Shown here piece by piece: positions 1-6,137 of a DNA stretch of 10,052 nt. The stretch is taken from positions 1 through 10,052 of the forward strand of contig DGUF01000242.1 in the NCBI GenBank assembly GCA_002394525.1, read 5' to 3'. The position numbers and the translations under genes are program-made. Numbering within the stretch: the first letter of the stretch is position 1; each line of letters opens with the position of its first letter. This DNA is from Lachnospiraceae bacterium UBA4317 (lineage in GTDB: Bacteria > Bacillota_A > Clostridia > Lachnospirales > Lachnospiraceae). The notes beneath the pieces were generated by a model. It was not told where the DNA came from. It did not search any database and was given only the letters and a program-made list of their open reading frames with translations.

Positions 1-929
1 CTTGCTCCCATGCGGGAGATGCACAGGGCCGCCCTGGCCCGCCCCCGCTCCGCGCAGGCGGCGAGGTCCTCCCCGCGCAGCAGGCCCGCCAGAAATCCGG
101 CGACGAAATTATCCCCGGCCCCGGTGGAATCGACCACCTTTACCGGAAGGGCGGGCAGGTGGAAACGTCCCTCTTCTCCGTTCACATAGCAGCCGTCCGC
201 GCCCGCCTTGATGATCACATTCCTGATCCCGTAACCCCGCAGGATATCCGTCATGTGGAAAAAGTCCTCTTCTCCGGGGTCACTGCCGGAGAAGCCGGTG
301 TAGTAGGCCGCCTCTTTTTCATTGGGAAAAATATAGTCGACCAGGGGCCAGACATCCGCAAGCTCCTCCATCCGGATCTCCCGGAAGGTGGGGAGTTTTG
401 TGTCGGCGCTGATCATGGCGCCGCACTCCTTCGCCCGGCGCATCAGCTTCTTTACGACCGGCGCCTGGTCCAGGGGAGCCCGGAAGAGGCTCGCGAAGGA
501 GACGATGCGGGCCCTGTCCATTTCCAGCCTGTCCGCGTCCGGCTCATAGCCCTCCAGCATGGTCGCCCTGCTGTTGATCGAGTGGCGTCCGCCGTCCTGG
601 TGGACGACAAGCTGGGCGATCGGCGTCACGAGCCTATCCATGACGGTGATATGGCGGGTGTCCACCCCGCGCCGGTCCAGCTCCGACCGGAGCAGGTTCC
701 CCGCGGCATCCCTGCCGACCCCGCAGGCGACCGCGGCCCGGCATCCCATCTGCGCCAGGGCGATGGATTCATTGACCGCGTCCCCGCCGATATGCAGCTC
801 GATCCGCTCGGCCCGGTAGACATTTTCCCTGTGCCTGTCCGCCTCCTGACCCCGGGTGATGCAGTCGATCACCGCCTGGCCGATGCAGAGGACGTCATAT
901 TCCATGTTGTCATTTACTCTTCCTGTCAT
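1..929 (-). CDS. PfkB/ribokinase-family carbohydrate kinase, 3' end beyond window
   Basis: ATP-dependent sugar (or nucleoside) kinase of the PfkB superfamily, cytoplasmic; 309 residues are visible and the stop lies off the left edge, probably soon after, since family members are about 300-340 residues. The first signature is at residues 48-62 (GGDAVNESIALAQMG, with the usual Gly-Gly and Asn). A PNEKEA segment at 202-207 fits the NxxE Mg/ATP motif. The second signature, DSTGAGDNFVAGF at 267-279, contains the anion hole and the catalytic Asp273. The chosen ATG (927-929) has GGAG eight bases upstream; an internal Met9 lacks a comparable site. It lies 98 bases downstream of the diguanylate cyclase gene in the same direction and may be cotranscribed with it, although that gap is filled with duplicated sequence. 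The substrate cannot be read from the sequence; a ribokinase or 2-keto-3-deoxygluconate kinase-like role is possible. Confidence 0.93.
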   Translation of the reverse strand, partial: MTGRVNDNMEYDVLCIGQAVIDCITRGQEADRHRENVYRAERIELHIGGDAVNESIALAQMGCRAAVACGVGRDAAGNLLRSELDRRGVDTRHITVMDRLVTPIAQLVVHQDGGRHSINSRATMLEGYEPDADRLEMDRARIVSFASLFRAPLDQAPVVKKLMRRAKECGAMISADTKLPTFREIRMEELADVWPLVDYIFPNEKEAAYYTGFSGSDPGEEDFFHMTDILRGYGIRNVIIKAGADGCYVNGEEGRFHLPALPVKVVDSTGAGDNFVAGFLAGLLRGEDLAACAERGRARAALCISRMGA

Positions 930-951
930 AGCTGTCACTCCTGCCCTGTAT

Positions 952-1062
952 CCTGAATCCCCACGAAAAACATGATCATTCCAGGCTTCCATAGACCCGG
1001 CAGCCGCCGCTGCCCTGAATCCCATTTTCAGCTTCCATAGACCCGGCAGCCGCCGCTGCCCT
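952..1062. repeat. Direct duplication of the 3' end of the diguanylate cyclase gene
   Basis: A perfect 32-base direct repeat occupies 985-1016 and 1031-1062 (offset 46). The right copy lies inside the cyclase gene and codes its last residues (GSGGCRVYGS, stop at 1028-1030); the left copy lies past the stop. Read in its own frame, the left copy would give the same residues followed by Leu-Glu-stop (stop at 976-978). A second element, CCTGAATCCC, occurs at 952-961 and 1014-1023, 62 bases apart, so the duplication is nested and the units have unequal spacers. The perfect identity suggests a recent event. Confidence 0.9.
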
Positions 1063-2560
1063 CCGCCTTCTGCCGGTAGAGAGCCGTGTCCGCGTCCTTG
1101 AAGAGGTCTCCGCGCGGATCCGGCCGGTCGTGGAAGGCGATGCCCGCGCTCAGCTTGACAGGGGGCAGGTCATCCTGCGGATCCATCAGGATCCGGTTGG
1201 CTTCATCGATCTTTGTCGTGATGCTCTTTGCCATGGCATGGTTCACGCGGGTGATGATCACGGCAAATTCATCGCCGCCGATCCTGCACACGATATCCAC
1301 GGACCGGAAGCTCCTGCGCAGGATGCCGGCCACGCGCTTGAGGACGCGGTCGCCGATGTCGTGGCCGTAGGTGTCATTGACTCCCTTGAACTTGTCCACA
1401 TCCACGATCATCAGAGCGCCGTGTGCCAGATCAGAGTCCTTGAGGAACATGTCATAGGCACTGCGGTTATAGACCCCGGTCAGCGCATCGTGCATGGCCT
1501 CATAGGTGAGCTGGTCCTTCTGCCTTCTGTTGGCGACCAGGATCTCGTTATAGGTATTGGCGACAAAGCGCATCTCCTCCGCCCCGGACGGCTCGGCCAT
1601 TTCCTGCAGACGCATCTTCGCGGCTGTCTCCGCCAGAGGACGGATCACCTGGGTGCTGATAAAGAGGATCAAAAAGAGCACGATCAGGAGCATGACGACG
1701 GTCAGCACGGACTGGACCCGCAGGAGCCGGTTCATATAGGCATTTGCCCGCTCCAGTTCCTGACTGGACTCCTGGATCAGGGTCTGTGTGCAGCGGTTGA
1801 CATGGAAGCTGATCTTGTCCTTGAAGCTCATGTAAACATCGTCAAAGACCAGCTCCTTGGCCCGCTCATGCCGGTCCGCGGGCGAAAGCGCCAGGTCCTC
1901 TGCGGGGAGCTGTATATCCCTGACCTCCTGCGGGACAGCGTCATCCTTCAGCAGGGCATCCCCCTGCGAGGACAGCTCCAGCCGCATGGCCCGGTACTCC
2001 CTCTGCAGCAGTTCATTGGAAAAATTCAGGGCCACAGCCAGGCTCTCATAGGCCCGGTTGCCGGTCCCGCCCTCCAGCAGCTTTTCCAGGCTGGCCAGGG
2101 CATTGTCCCTGCGCTTTGTCACCCCGGTCTCCGTCCGGAAATCCTCCAGATAATTCATCTCGCCGGTCACGACAAAGCACCGGACCCTGTCCGTCAGATA
2201 ATCGGATCCGGCCTGCATGTCCGCAGCAGCCTGCCGGGCCAGGATATAGCGGTCACTGGCCTCTTCCATGCGGCCGTATCCCCGGTCGATCATGGACGCG
2301 GTTACAAAGAGCAGGGCAGCGGTCAGGATCGCGATCCCCCCGAAAATGAGATTCATGGTCTTCAGGCTGACCCCGGACCGGTCCAGCTCCGCGGCCGTTT
2401 TTTCCCCGACCGTTTTTTCCCCGTCCGCCTTTTTACTGCCGGCCGCAGCCGCTTTCTCCCCGGCCGCACCTGTACTGCCGGGCTTCCCCGCGGCAGGATC
2501 AGTTCCAGGCAGATTTTTTTCATTCCCCGCCAATTCCCTGGGGTCTTTGTGGTCAGTCAT
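1028..2560 (-). CDS. Membrane-bound diguanylate cyclase (GGDEF) with extracytoplasmic sensor region
   Basis: Makes c-di-GMP from two GTP; 510 residues. Order: a cytoplasmic low-complexity Ala/Gly/Lys stretch with GEK repeats (about 1-65), TM helix about 69-88, a mainly helical extracytoplasmic region about 90-282 (a 'DYLTDRVRCFVVTGEMNYL' segment at 120-138 resembles CHASE3/four-helix-bundle sensors), TM helix about 283-303, a HAMP-like linker about 300-350, then a GGDEF domain. The domain has DALTGVYNR (358-366), the metal/GTP segment DVDKFKGVND (387-396), an intact GGDEF active site (428-432), and RSVD (419-422) five residues before it, which is the RxxD product-inhibition I-site. It is therefore predicted active and feedback-inhibited. 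The ATG at 2558-2560 has AAGGA eight bases upstream. Its 3' end is duplicated just downstream. The signal sensed is unknown. Confidence 0.95.
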   Translation of the reverse strand: MTDHKDPRELAGNEKNLPGTDPAAGKPGSTGAAGEKAAAAGSKKADGEKTVGEKTAAELDRSGVSLKTMNLIFGGIAILTAALLFVTASMIDRGYGRMEEASDRYILARQAAADMQAGSDYLTDRVRCFVVTGEMNYLEDFRTETGVTKRRDNALASLEKLLEGGTGNRAYESLAVALNFSNELLQREYRAMRLELSSQGDALLKDDAVPQEVRDIQLPAEDLALSPADRHERAKELVFDDVYMSFKDKISFHVNRCTQTLIQESSQELERANAYMNRLLRVQSVLTVVMLLIVLFLILFISTQVIRPLAETAAKMRLQEMAEPSGAEEMRFVANTYNEILVANRRQKDQLTYEAMHDALTGVYNRSAYDMFLKDSDLAHGALMIVDVDKFKGVNDTYGHDIGDRVLKRVAGILRRSFRSVDIVCRIGGDEFAVIITRVNHAMAKSITTKIDEANRILMDPQDDLPPVKLSAGIAFHDRPDPRGDLFKDADTALYRQKAEGSGGCRVYGS

Positions 2561-2628
2561 ACCTGTCTTCCTTCTTAATGCGTTTTTACAGCTTAATCCT
2601 TTTCATTATCCGTTTTTTATACAGCTTC

Positions 2629-2666
2629 AGTATAGCATGCGCACTCCCCGGCGTCATTGGTCAATG
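2629..2666 (-). promoter_or_regulatory. Candidate extended -10 promoter with overlapping inverted repeat, for the diguanylate cyclase gene
   Basis: On the minus strand TGC-TATACT (2637-2629) is an extended -10 box, about 70 bases before the cyclase ATG. No good -35 is seen at the usual distance. An inverted repeat CATTG-GT-CAATG (2655-2666) covers the place where the -35 would lie and could be an operator. Both assignments rest on motif appearance only. Confidence 0.45.
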
Positions 2667-2693
2667 AACCGTGCTCACCCCATCGGGTTTGGG

Positions 2694-2741
2694 AAAAAAG
2701 CGCATGCAGATCTCTCCGCTCTTCAGGCAGCCCGGACTGCC
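2694..2741 (-). terminator. Weak candidate terminator after nrdG
   Basis: On the minus strand a short hairpin (GGCAG/CTGCC, 2726-2741) and a second 4-bp pairing (2699-2702 with 2717-2720) precede a run of six T (2699-2694). The stems are short and the T run is separated from the better stem, so this is only a possibility. The rest of the gap 2561-2812 holds the cyclase promoter region and the nrdG-end repeat. Confidence 0.25.
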
Positions 2742-2749
2742 GCCATATG

Positions 2750-2890
2750 GTCAGGCGCCTGGCCCTGTGCAGAGAACTGCCTGCCCGGCCGCAAGGCTGG
2801 CCGGAACATCGGTCAGGCACCGGGCATTGTGCAGAGAACTGCCTGCCCTGCTGCAAGGCTGGCCGGAGCATCGATCAGGCGCTGGTTGCT
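2750..2890. repeat. 62-base tandem duplication of the nrdG 3' end
   Basis: Two units offset by exactly 62 bases (for example TGTGCAGAGAACTGCCTG beginning at 2766 and at 2828) match at about 56 of 65 positions; a third, much shorter partial unit begins near 2750. The unit nearer the gene body codes the last roughly 20 residues of NrdG. The outer unit lies after the stop, shifted by one frame because 62 is not a multiple of three, yet in its own frame it encodes nearly the same peptide (…DVPASLAAGQAVLCT…) and ends at the equivalent TGA. About half of the differences would be synonymous. Confidence 0.9.
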
Positions 2891-3343
2891 GCTGCCCCTG
2901 TAAATGCATTCCTTACTCAAAAGCTCCAGGCGGAAGGGCCCGTCCACCAGGACATCGATATGGGAGAGGGCCTCGAGGGCTCTCTCTCCGGCCTCCCCCT
3001 TCAGGATCTGCTCCAGGGTCCAGCCGGTATAGCACCAGACGCTCAGGCCCTTTTGCCGGGCAGCGTCTGCCGCCGCGATGACCGCCTCCGGCTGGGCCAG
3101 GGGGTCGCCTCCCGAAAAAGTGACTCCGTCCAGATATCTGGTCCCCAGGATCTGCCCGATCAGTTCTTCAATCCCGATCTCTTCTCCCCCCGCCGGGTCC
3201 CAGGTCTCGGGATTGTGGCAGCCGGGGCAGTGATGGGGACATCCCTGAAAAAAGACCGTGAACCGCACGCCGGGTCCGTCCACACTGGAATGCTTTACAG
3301 TTCCCGCGATCCTGGCGGTCCGTGCCTTTTCCTCCTTCTTCAT
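2813..3343 (-). CDS. nrdG: Anaerobic ribonucleoside-triphosphate reductase activating protein
   Basis: Radical SAM activase that installs the glycyl radical on the class III ribonucleotide reductase NrdD, allowing dNTP synthesis without oxygen. Of 176 residues, VDGPGVR is at 21-27, the 4Fe-4S cysteines are C35, C39 and C42 (CPHHCPGC, the CX3CX2C spacing of the family), FSGGDPL at 77-83 fits the SAM-binding GGE-type motif, and LVDGPF at 132-137 followed by RGSSNQR at 149-155 is typical of NrdG. The ATG at 3341-3343 has GGAGAGG five bases upstream; the frame stays open further upstream but that part overlaps the preceding gene and is not protein-like for this family. It lies 46 bases after the YunG-like gene, likely in one transcript. 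nrdD is not next to it, unlike in many genomes. The C-terminus runs into a tandem duplication, so its last residues (about 160-176) may differ from orthologues. Confidence 0.95.
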   Translation of the reverse strand: MKKEEKARTARIAGTVKHSSVDGPGVRFTVFFQGCPHHCPGCHNPETWDPAGGEEIGIEELIGQILGTRYLDGVTFSGGDPLAQPEAVIAAADAARQKGLSVWCYTGWTLEQILKGEAGERALEALSHIDVLVDGPFRLELLSKECIYRGSSNQRLIDAPASLAAGQAVLCTMPGA

Positions 3344-3389
3344 ATTTACCTCTCCTGTCAATGCGCCCCGCGCTGAGACGCCAATGAGA

Positions 3390-3851
3390 TCAGCTCGTTT
3401 TCCGGCACAGGTCCCGAAGGGCCTCCCGGAGCTTTTCGTAGCGCAGCCGCTTCTCCTCCTTCGCGAAGTGGACTTCCCGGAACTGCTCCGGGTTTTCCTC
3501 ATAAGAGAGCTTTTCCTCCCCGAACTGCTCGCTGGTCAGGTCAAACACACAGCCGTCCACATCGTTGTAGCAGTGGAAATTTCCACCCGGACGGAGGATC
3601 CCGCAGACCCTGCCGCCGAATATATCCTGGACCAGAAAGGCCGTGATCGAACACTGCCCCAGGGTCCTGTTGTCCTCCGACCACTCGCCGCGCATCCTGG
3701 GCGCACAGGTGTCCGCGCACCAGACCCGGCAGAGCCTGTCATAGAGGTCCCGCGGCGTGCTGATCCCCGGATAGGCCGGATGGGCGGCCTGAACATCCGC
3801 GGTCTCATGCCCGTAAAAAACATAGGGGTCGACGTCCTTGTTTCCCTCCAT
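3390..3851 (-). CDS. YunG-like family protein of unknown function
   Basis: 153 residues, soluble, no signal peptide. The core DLYDRLCRVW (35-44), EWSEDN (56-61), LGQCSITAFLVQDIFGG (64-80), NFHCYN (91-96) and CVFDLTSEQF (101-110) resembles the uncharacterised Bacillus YunG family as I remember it. Cys67, His93 and Asp104 are spaced so that a Cys-His-Asp triad of papain or transglutaminase type is possible; this is inference, not an established activity. There are eight cysteines (41, 45, 49, 67, 83, 94, 101, 149), many for a small cytoplasmic protein. A charged helical tail follows from about residue 112. The ATG at 3849-3851 has GGAG eight bases upstream. It heads a probable two-gene transcript with nrdG; whether the pairing is functional is unknown. 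Confidence 0.85.
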   Translation of the reverse strand: MEGNKDVDPYVFYGHETADVQAAHPAYPGISTPRDLYDRLCRVWCADTCAPRMRGEWSEDNRTLGQCSITAFLVQDIFGGRVCGILRPGGNFHCYNDVDGCVFDLTSEQFGEEKLSYEENPEQFREVHFAKEEKRLRYEKLREALRDLCRKTS

Positions 3852-3959
3852 GGTCCTGTCTCCAATCTATGTCTGAATATATCTGTGTGAAGCCTCTCAC
3901 GCCTGTCTGAAGTCACGGGAATGCGCCGGCTGTTTTTCAAATCCGCTTTCCACTATTAC

Positions 3960-3968
3960 AGTATACCA
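3960..3968 (-). promoter_or_regulatory. Candidate extended -10 promoter for the YunG-like/nrdG transcript
   Basis: On the minus strand TGG-TATACT (3968-3960) is an extended -10 box, giving a leader of roughly 100 bases before the ATG at 3851. No convincing -35 is seen 16-18 bases upstream, as expected for extended -10 promoters. It is the same architecture as the one before the cyclase gene. Confidence 0.45.
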
Positions 3969-4010
3969 TCCTGCCGCGCAGGTAACCAGAAAAGATTCGC
4001 TCACCCCGGG

Positions 4011-4080
4011 GAATCCCGTTACAGTTGACGCCATCCTGAAGGGCCTGAGCCTGTAACGCTGCAATCTGTAACAGAATCCC
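4011..4080. repeat. GTAACAG/CTGTAAC heptamer cluster flanked by GAATCCC
   Basis: GTTACAG (4018-4024) faces two copies of CTGTAAC (4051-4057 and 4066-4072, 15 bases apart). GAATCCC lies outside on both sides as a direct repeat (4011-4017 and 4074-4080). A further GTAACAG is at 4207-4213. The arrangement could be operator sites for a regulator acting on either divergent gene. Confidence 0.5.
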
Positions 4081-4231
4081 TTCCAGCGCACGCCCCGCAC
4101 AACGCCTGCTCTTGAAGCGTCCTCCCGCTGGGGACTGTCCGGCCCCGCCCGGACCGGCGCCGAAAAAGTATTTTTAAAAAATCATTTTTCTTAAGGTTCA
4201 TCAAAGGTAACAGTCCTATATTGATATCAGC

Positions 4232-4274
4232 AAGAGGCAAGGAAAGACAGATCGAGCATGAAACACCGCCTCTT
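4232..4274 (+). promoter_or_regulatory. Long-range 7-bp stem upstream of the beta-helix gene
   Basis: AAGAGGC (4232-4238) pairs perfectly with GCCTCTT (4268-4274) around a loop of 29 bases. It abuts the candidate -35 of the beta-helix gene, so it could be a DNA-level site or part of an RNA leader if transcription starts further upstream. It matches no riboswitch I know. Confidence 0.25.
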
Positions 4275-4301
4275 TGAAAGGACATTAGATCTACATATTT
4301 T
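4274..4301 (+). promoter_or_regulatory. Candidate promoter for the beta-helix gene
   Basis: TTGAAA (4274-4279) and TATTTT (4296-4301) are separated by 16 bases, in an A/T-rich stretch about 100 bases before the ATG at 4403. The -35 is good and the -10 is moderate (TATxxT). Confidence 0.4.
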
Positions 4302-4402
4302 ATAAAAGCCGGAAACACAAAGGGTTATTAAAATCAGGACAGTCTTTTAGAGAAGGCGGTCTTCCCACTTTTCCGGTGCCACAAGAATGTGAGGTGCAAA
4401 AA

Positions 4403-5797
4403 ATGAGAAGAAATAAATTTATGACAGCAGCTGTATGCGCGGCTATTCTGAGTGTAATGACCACCTTCCACGCGTATAGCGATACGACGGCCGTCACAGC
4501 GGCCGGCACGGCTTCCGGCGGCACTTATGTGGTGGCTGAAGCCTCCGGGACTGAAGATGCGGAGGCCGCCGAGGCAGGTTCTGCTTCCGCTGAAAGTACA
4601 GGGACTTCAGCGATCGGGACCGGGGACCTCTTCTCCTCCCGCGACCTTGAGCAGACCGCCGACCTGACCCAGGCCCAGAAGATCACTGTCAGCGACGGCG
4701 AGACCGTCACGATCAAGACCGAAGGCGTCTATGTGATCTCCGGGACCGCCTCCAACGCCCAGATCCTCGTGACCGCCGGAGACGAGGACAAGGTCCAGCT
4801 GGTCCTGGACGGCGTCTCCATGACCAATGAGTCCACCCCCTGTATCTATGTAAAAAATGCCGACAAGGTCTTTGTCACGACGACTGATTCCGAAAATACA
4901 CTGTCCGTCACCGGGACCTTCACGGCCGATGATACAACCAACACGGACGCGGTCATTTTCTCCAGGGATGATGTGGTCCTGAACGGAACAGGGACCCTCA
5001 GCATCTCCTCCACTGACAACGGGATCAGCAGCAAGGATGACATCAAGGTCACCGGCGGCACCCTCAATATCAGCTGCACATCCGATGCCCTCGAGGCCAA
5101 CGAATCCATCCTGATCGCGGACGGCACGATTGCGATCAAGACCTCCAAGGACGGTCTCCACGCCGAAAATGACGAGGACAATACGACCGGCTATATCTAT
5201 ATCGGCGGCGGCACGCTCACCATCGAGGCCGGGGACGACGCCATCCACGCGACGACCATTGCCCAGATCGACGGCGGCACCATCTCCACCTCCTCCAGGG
5301 AAGGGATCGAGGGTACCTGGATCCAGATCAATGACGGCACAGTCACCATCGAGGCCTCCGACGACGGCATCAACGCCGGCCAGAAGTCCAATATCACGAC
5401 CCCCACGGCCGAATTCAACGGCGGGACGGTCACGATCAGCATGGGATCCGGCGATACCGACGCTGTCGACTCCAACGGAAACCTGATCATCAACGGCGGC
5501 ACTCTCGATATCACTGCCCAGAGCCCCTTCGACTATGACGGCACGGCTCAGCTCAACGGCGGGACTCTGATCGTCAACGGCACGCAGACCGACTCCATCA
5601 CCAACCAGATGATGGGCGGCGGCCACGGCGGCTGGGGCGGCGGGAATAATACCGGCGGCGCGGATGGCAGCTCCATGGAAGGCGGCATGCGCGGCGGTAT
5701 GAAGGGCGGCATGCGCGGCGGCCATGGCAGATGGAGTGATTCACAGTCCCAGACCCAGTCTCAGACCCAGGACAGCACAAAGTCTGAAATTTACTAA
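4403..5797 (+). CDS. Secreted beta-helix carbohydrate-binding protein (Cthe_2159/DUF4353-like)
   Basis: 464 residues. A signal peptide (MRRNKF, hydrophobic 8-22, likely cleavage after AYS at 24-26) is followed by an acidic/Ala linker (about 40-75), then a parallel beta-helix at about 90-395. The helix shows regular rungs: GGTLNI (218-223), GGTLTI (269-274), GGTI (291-294), GGTVTI (340-345), GGTLDI (365-370), GGTLIV (386-391), with acidic turns such as SDAL, KDGL, DDAI, REGI, DDGI and TDAV between them, likely Ca-binding. The founding member from Clostridium thermocellum binds cellulose and acidic sugars, so polysaccharide binding outside the cell is likely; enzyme activity is unproven. The tail is Gly/Met-rich (404-442) then Ser/Gln/Thr-rich, with no LPXTG, lipobox or TM anchor. 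GAGGTG six bases before ATG 4403 decides the start; a GTG 27 bases upstream is less likely. Confidence 0.9.
   Translation: MRRNKFMTAAVCAAILSVMTTFHAYSDTTAVTAAGTASGGTYVVAEASGTEDAEAAEAGSASAESTGTSAIGTGDLFSSRDLEQTADLTQAQKITVSDGETVTIKTEGVYVISGTASNAQILVTAGDEDKVQLVLDGVSMTNESTPCIYVKNADKVFVTTTDSENTLSVTGTFTADDTTNTDAVIFSRDDVVLNGTGTLSISSTDNGISSKDDIKVTGGTLNISCTSDALEANESILIADGTIAIKTSKDGLHAENDEDNTTGYIYIGGGTLTIEAGDDAIHATTIAQIDGGTISTSSREGIEGTWIQINDGTVTIEASDDGINAGQKSNITTPTAEFNGGTVTISMGSGDTDAVDSNGNLIINGGTLDITAQSPFDYDGTAQLNGGTLIVNGTQTDSITNQMMGGGHGGWGGGNNTGGADGSSMEGGMRGGMKGGMRGGHGRWSDSQSQTQSQTQDSTKSEIY
5680..5788 (+). repeat. In-frame short repeats at the 3' end of the beta-helix gene
   Basis: A 17-base unit (GGCGGCATGCGCGGCGG) occurs twice 24 bases apart and codes GGMRGG-type repeats, followed by CAGTCCCAGACC-type units coding SQSQTQSQTQ. 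The tail is probably flexible and may vary in length between strains. Confidence 0.7.
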
Positions 5798-5814
5798 AAC
5801 AGACCTGCTTTGAC

Positions 5815-5835
5815 AGTCCTTTTAAATCCAGGACT
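5815..5835 (+). terminator. Weak hairpin just after the beta-helix gene
   Basis: AGTCCT (5815-5820) pairs with AGGACT (5830-5835) around a 9-base loop, 18 bases after the stop, and outer CCTG...CAGG pairing is possible. The following CTTTAAAAACAGG is not a proper U-run, so this may only assist the strong terminator further on. Confidence 0.3.
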
Positions 5836-5949
5836 CTTTAAAAACAGGCCCCGCTCACAAGTCCTGCGCAGGTATCCCGCGACTGGAGCCACAGATACCG
5901 CGCGGTGAAGAATATATATCGGAAGTACCTTACCGGCAGCCAGTATATA

Positions 5950-5983
5950 AAAGGCATCCCCGCTTCTTTCCGGGGATGCCTTT
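5950..5983. terminator. Strong bidirectional Rho-independent terminator
   Basis: A perfect 13-bp stem (AAAGGCATCCCCG at 5950-5962 with CGGGGATGCCTTT at 5971-5983) encloses an 8-base loop. The plus side continues TTTATTCTTT and the minus side TTTTATATA. It lies between convergent genes and should stop both the beta-helix transcript and the thioesterase transcript. Confidence 0.9.
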
Positions 5984-6019
5984 ATTCTTTACCAATATTC
6001 TTTATCGATGTCCTTTACC

Positions 6020-6130
6020 AATCTTCCTTAGCGGGCAGGGCCCGCAGCATGATAAAGGATATAAGCATAGCCACAATCAAAATCTTCCTTAGCGGGAAGG
6101 GTCCGCAGGCGGGTCTTACATGCAGGGCCC
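6020..6130. repeat. Noncoding repeats downstream of the thioesterase gene
   Basis: AATCTTCCTTAGCGGG... occurs at 6020-6047 and 6081-6108, 61 bases apart, 28 bases long with two differences; a more degenerate third copy (CTTACATGCAGGGCCC) is at 6115-6130. Copy one contains a GCGGGC-AGG-GCCCGC hairpin (6031-6045), weakened in the others. Between these and the terminator, CTTTACCAAT also occurs twice (from 5987 and 6013). The whole 5798-6137 gap otherwise has no gene I can support. These would lie in the 3' untranslated region of the minus-strand transcript. Confidence 0.75.
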
Positions 6131-6137
6131 AACAGAA

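Larger units (their letters stand above)
3852..4402. other. Divergent intergenic region, no gene seen
   Basis: About 550 bases separate the YunG-like gene and the beta-helix gene, which point away from each other. Small open frames here have no ribosome binding site and no recognisable protein. The region holds two candidate promoters, repeated GTAACAG heptamers, a 6-bp GC hairpin (4137-4142 with 4149-4154) and an A/T-rich block (about 4163-4196) within otherwise GC-rich DNA. No known riboswitch was recognised. Confidence 0.7.

Noticed and set aside
159..956. 265-residue plus-strand frame over the kinase gene
   Set aside because: The minus strand carries both PfkB signatures in one continuous frame with a ribosome binding site.
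1130..2578. Long 482-residue open frame on plus, antisense to the cyclase gene
   Set aside because: It mirrors the GC-rich third positions of the minus-strand gene, has no ribosome binding site or known domain, and the minus strand encodes an unmistakable GGDEF protein.
2750..2890. CRISPR-like array from the 62-base units
   Set aside because: Only two good units, no distinct spacers, and one unit is the coding end of nrdG.
3344..3502. Upstream extension of nrdG by 53 residues
   Set aside because: It overlaps the end of the YunG-like gene, is Arg/Ser-rich and unlike NrdG; the ATG at 3343 has a strong GGAGAGG site and matches the usual NrdG start.
3852..4402. c-di-GMP or other known riboswitch upstream of the beta-helix gene
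   Set aside because: The conserved core sequences of the GEMM and other common riboswitches were not found; only an unclassified 7-bp stem is present.
4607..5725. 372-residue open frame on minus, antisense to the beta-helix gene
   Set aside because: Its Asp/Val/Gly repeats are a reflection of the regular beta-helix coding repeats; no start signal.
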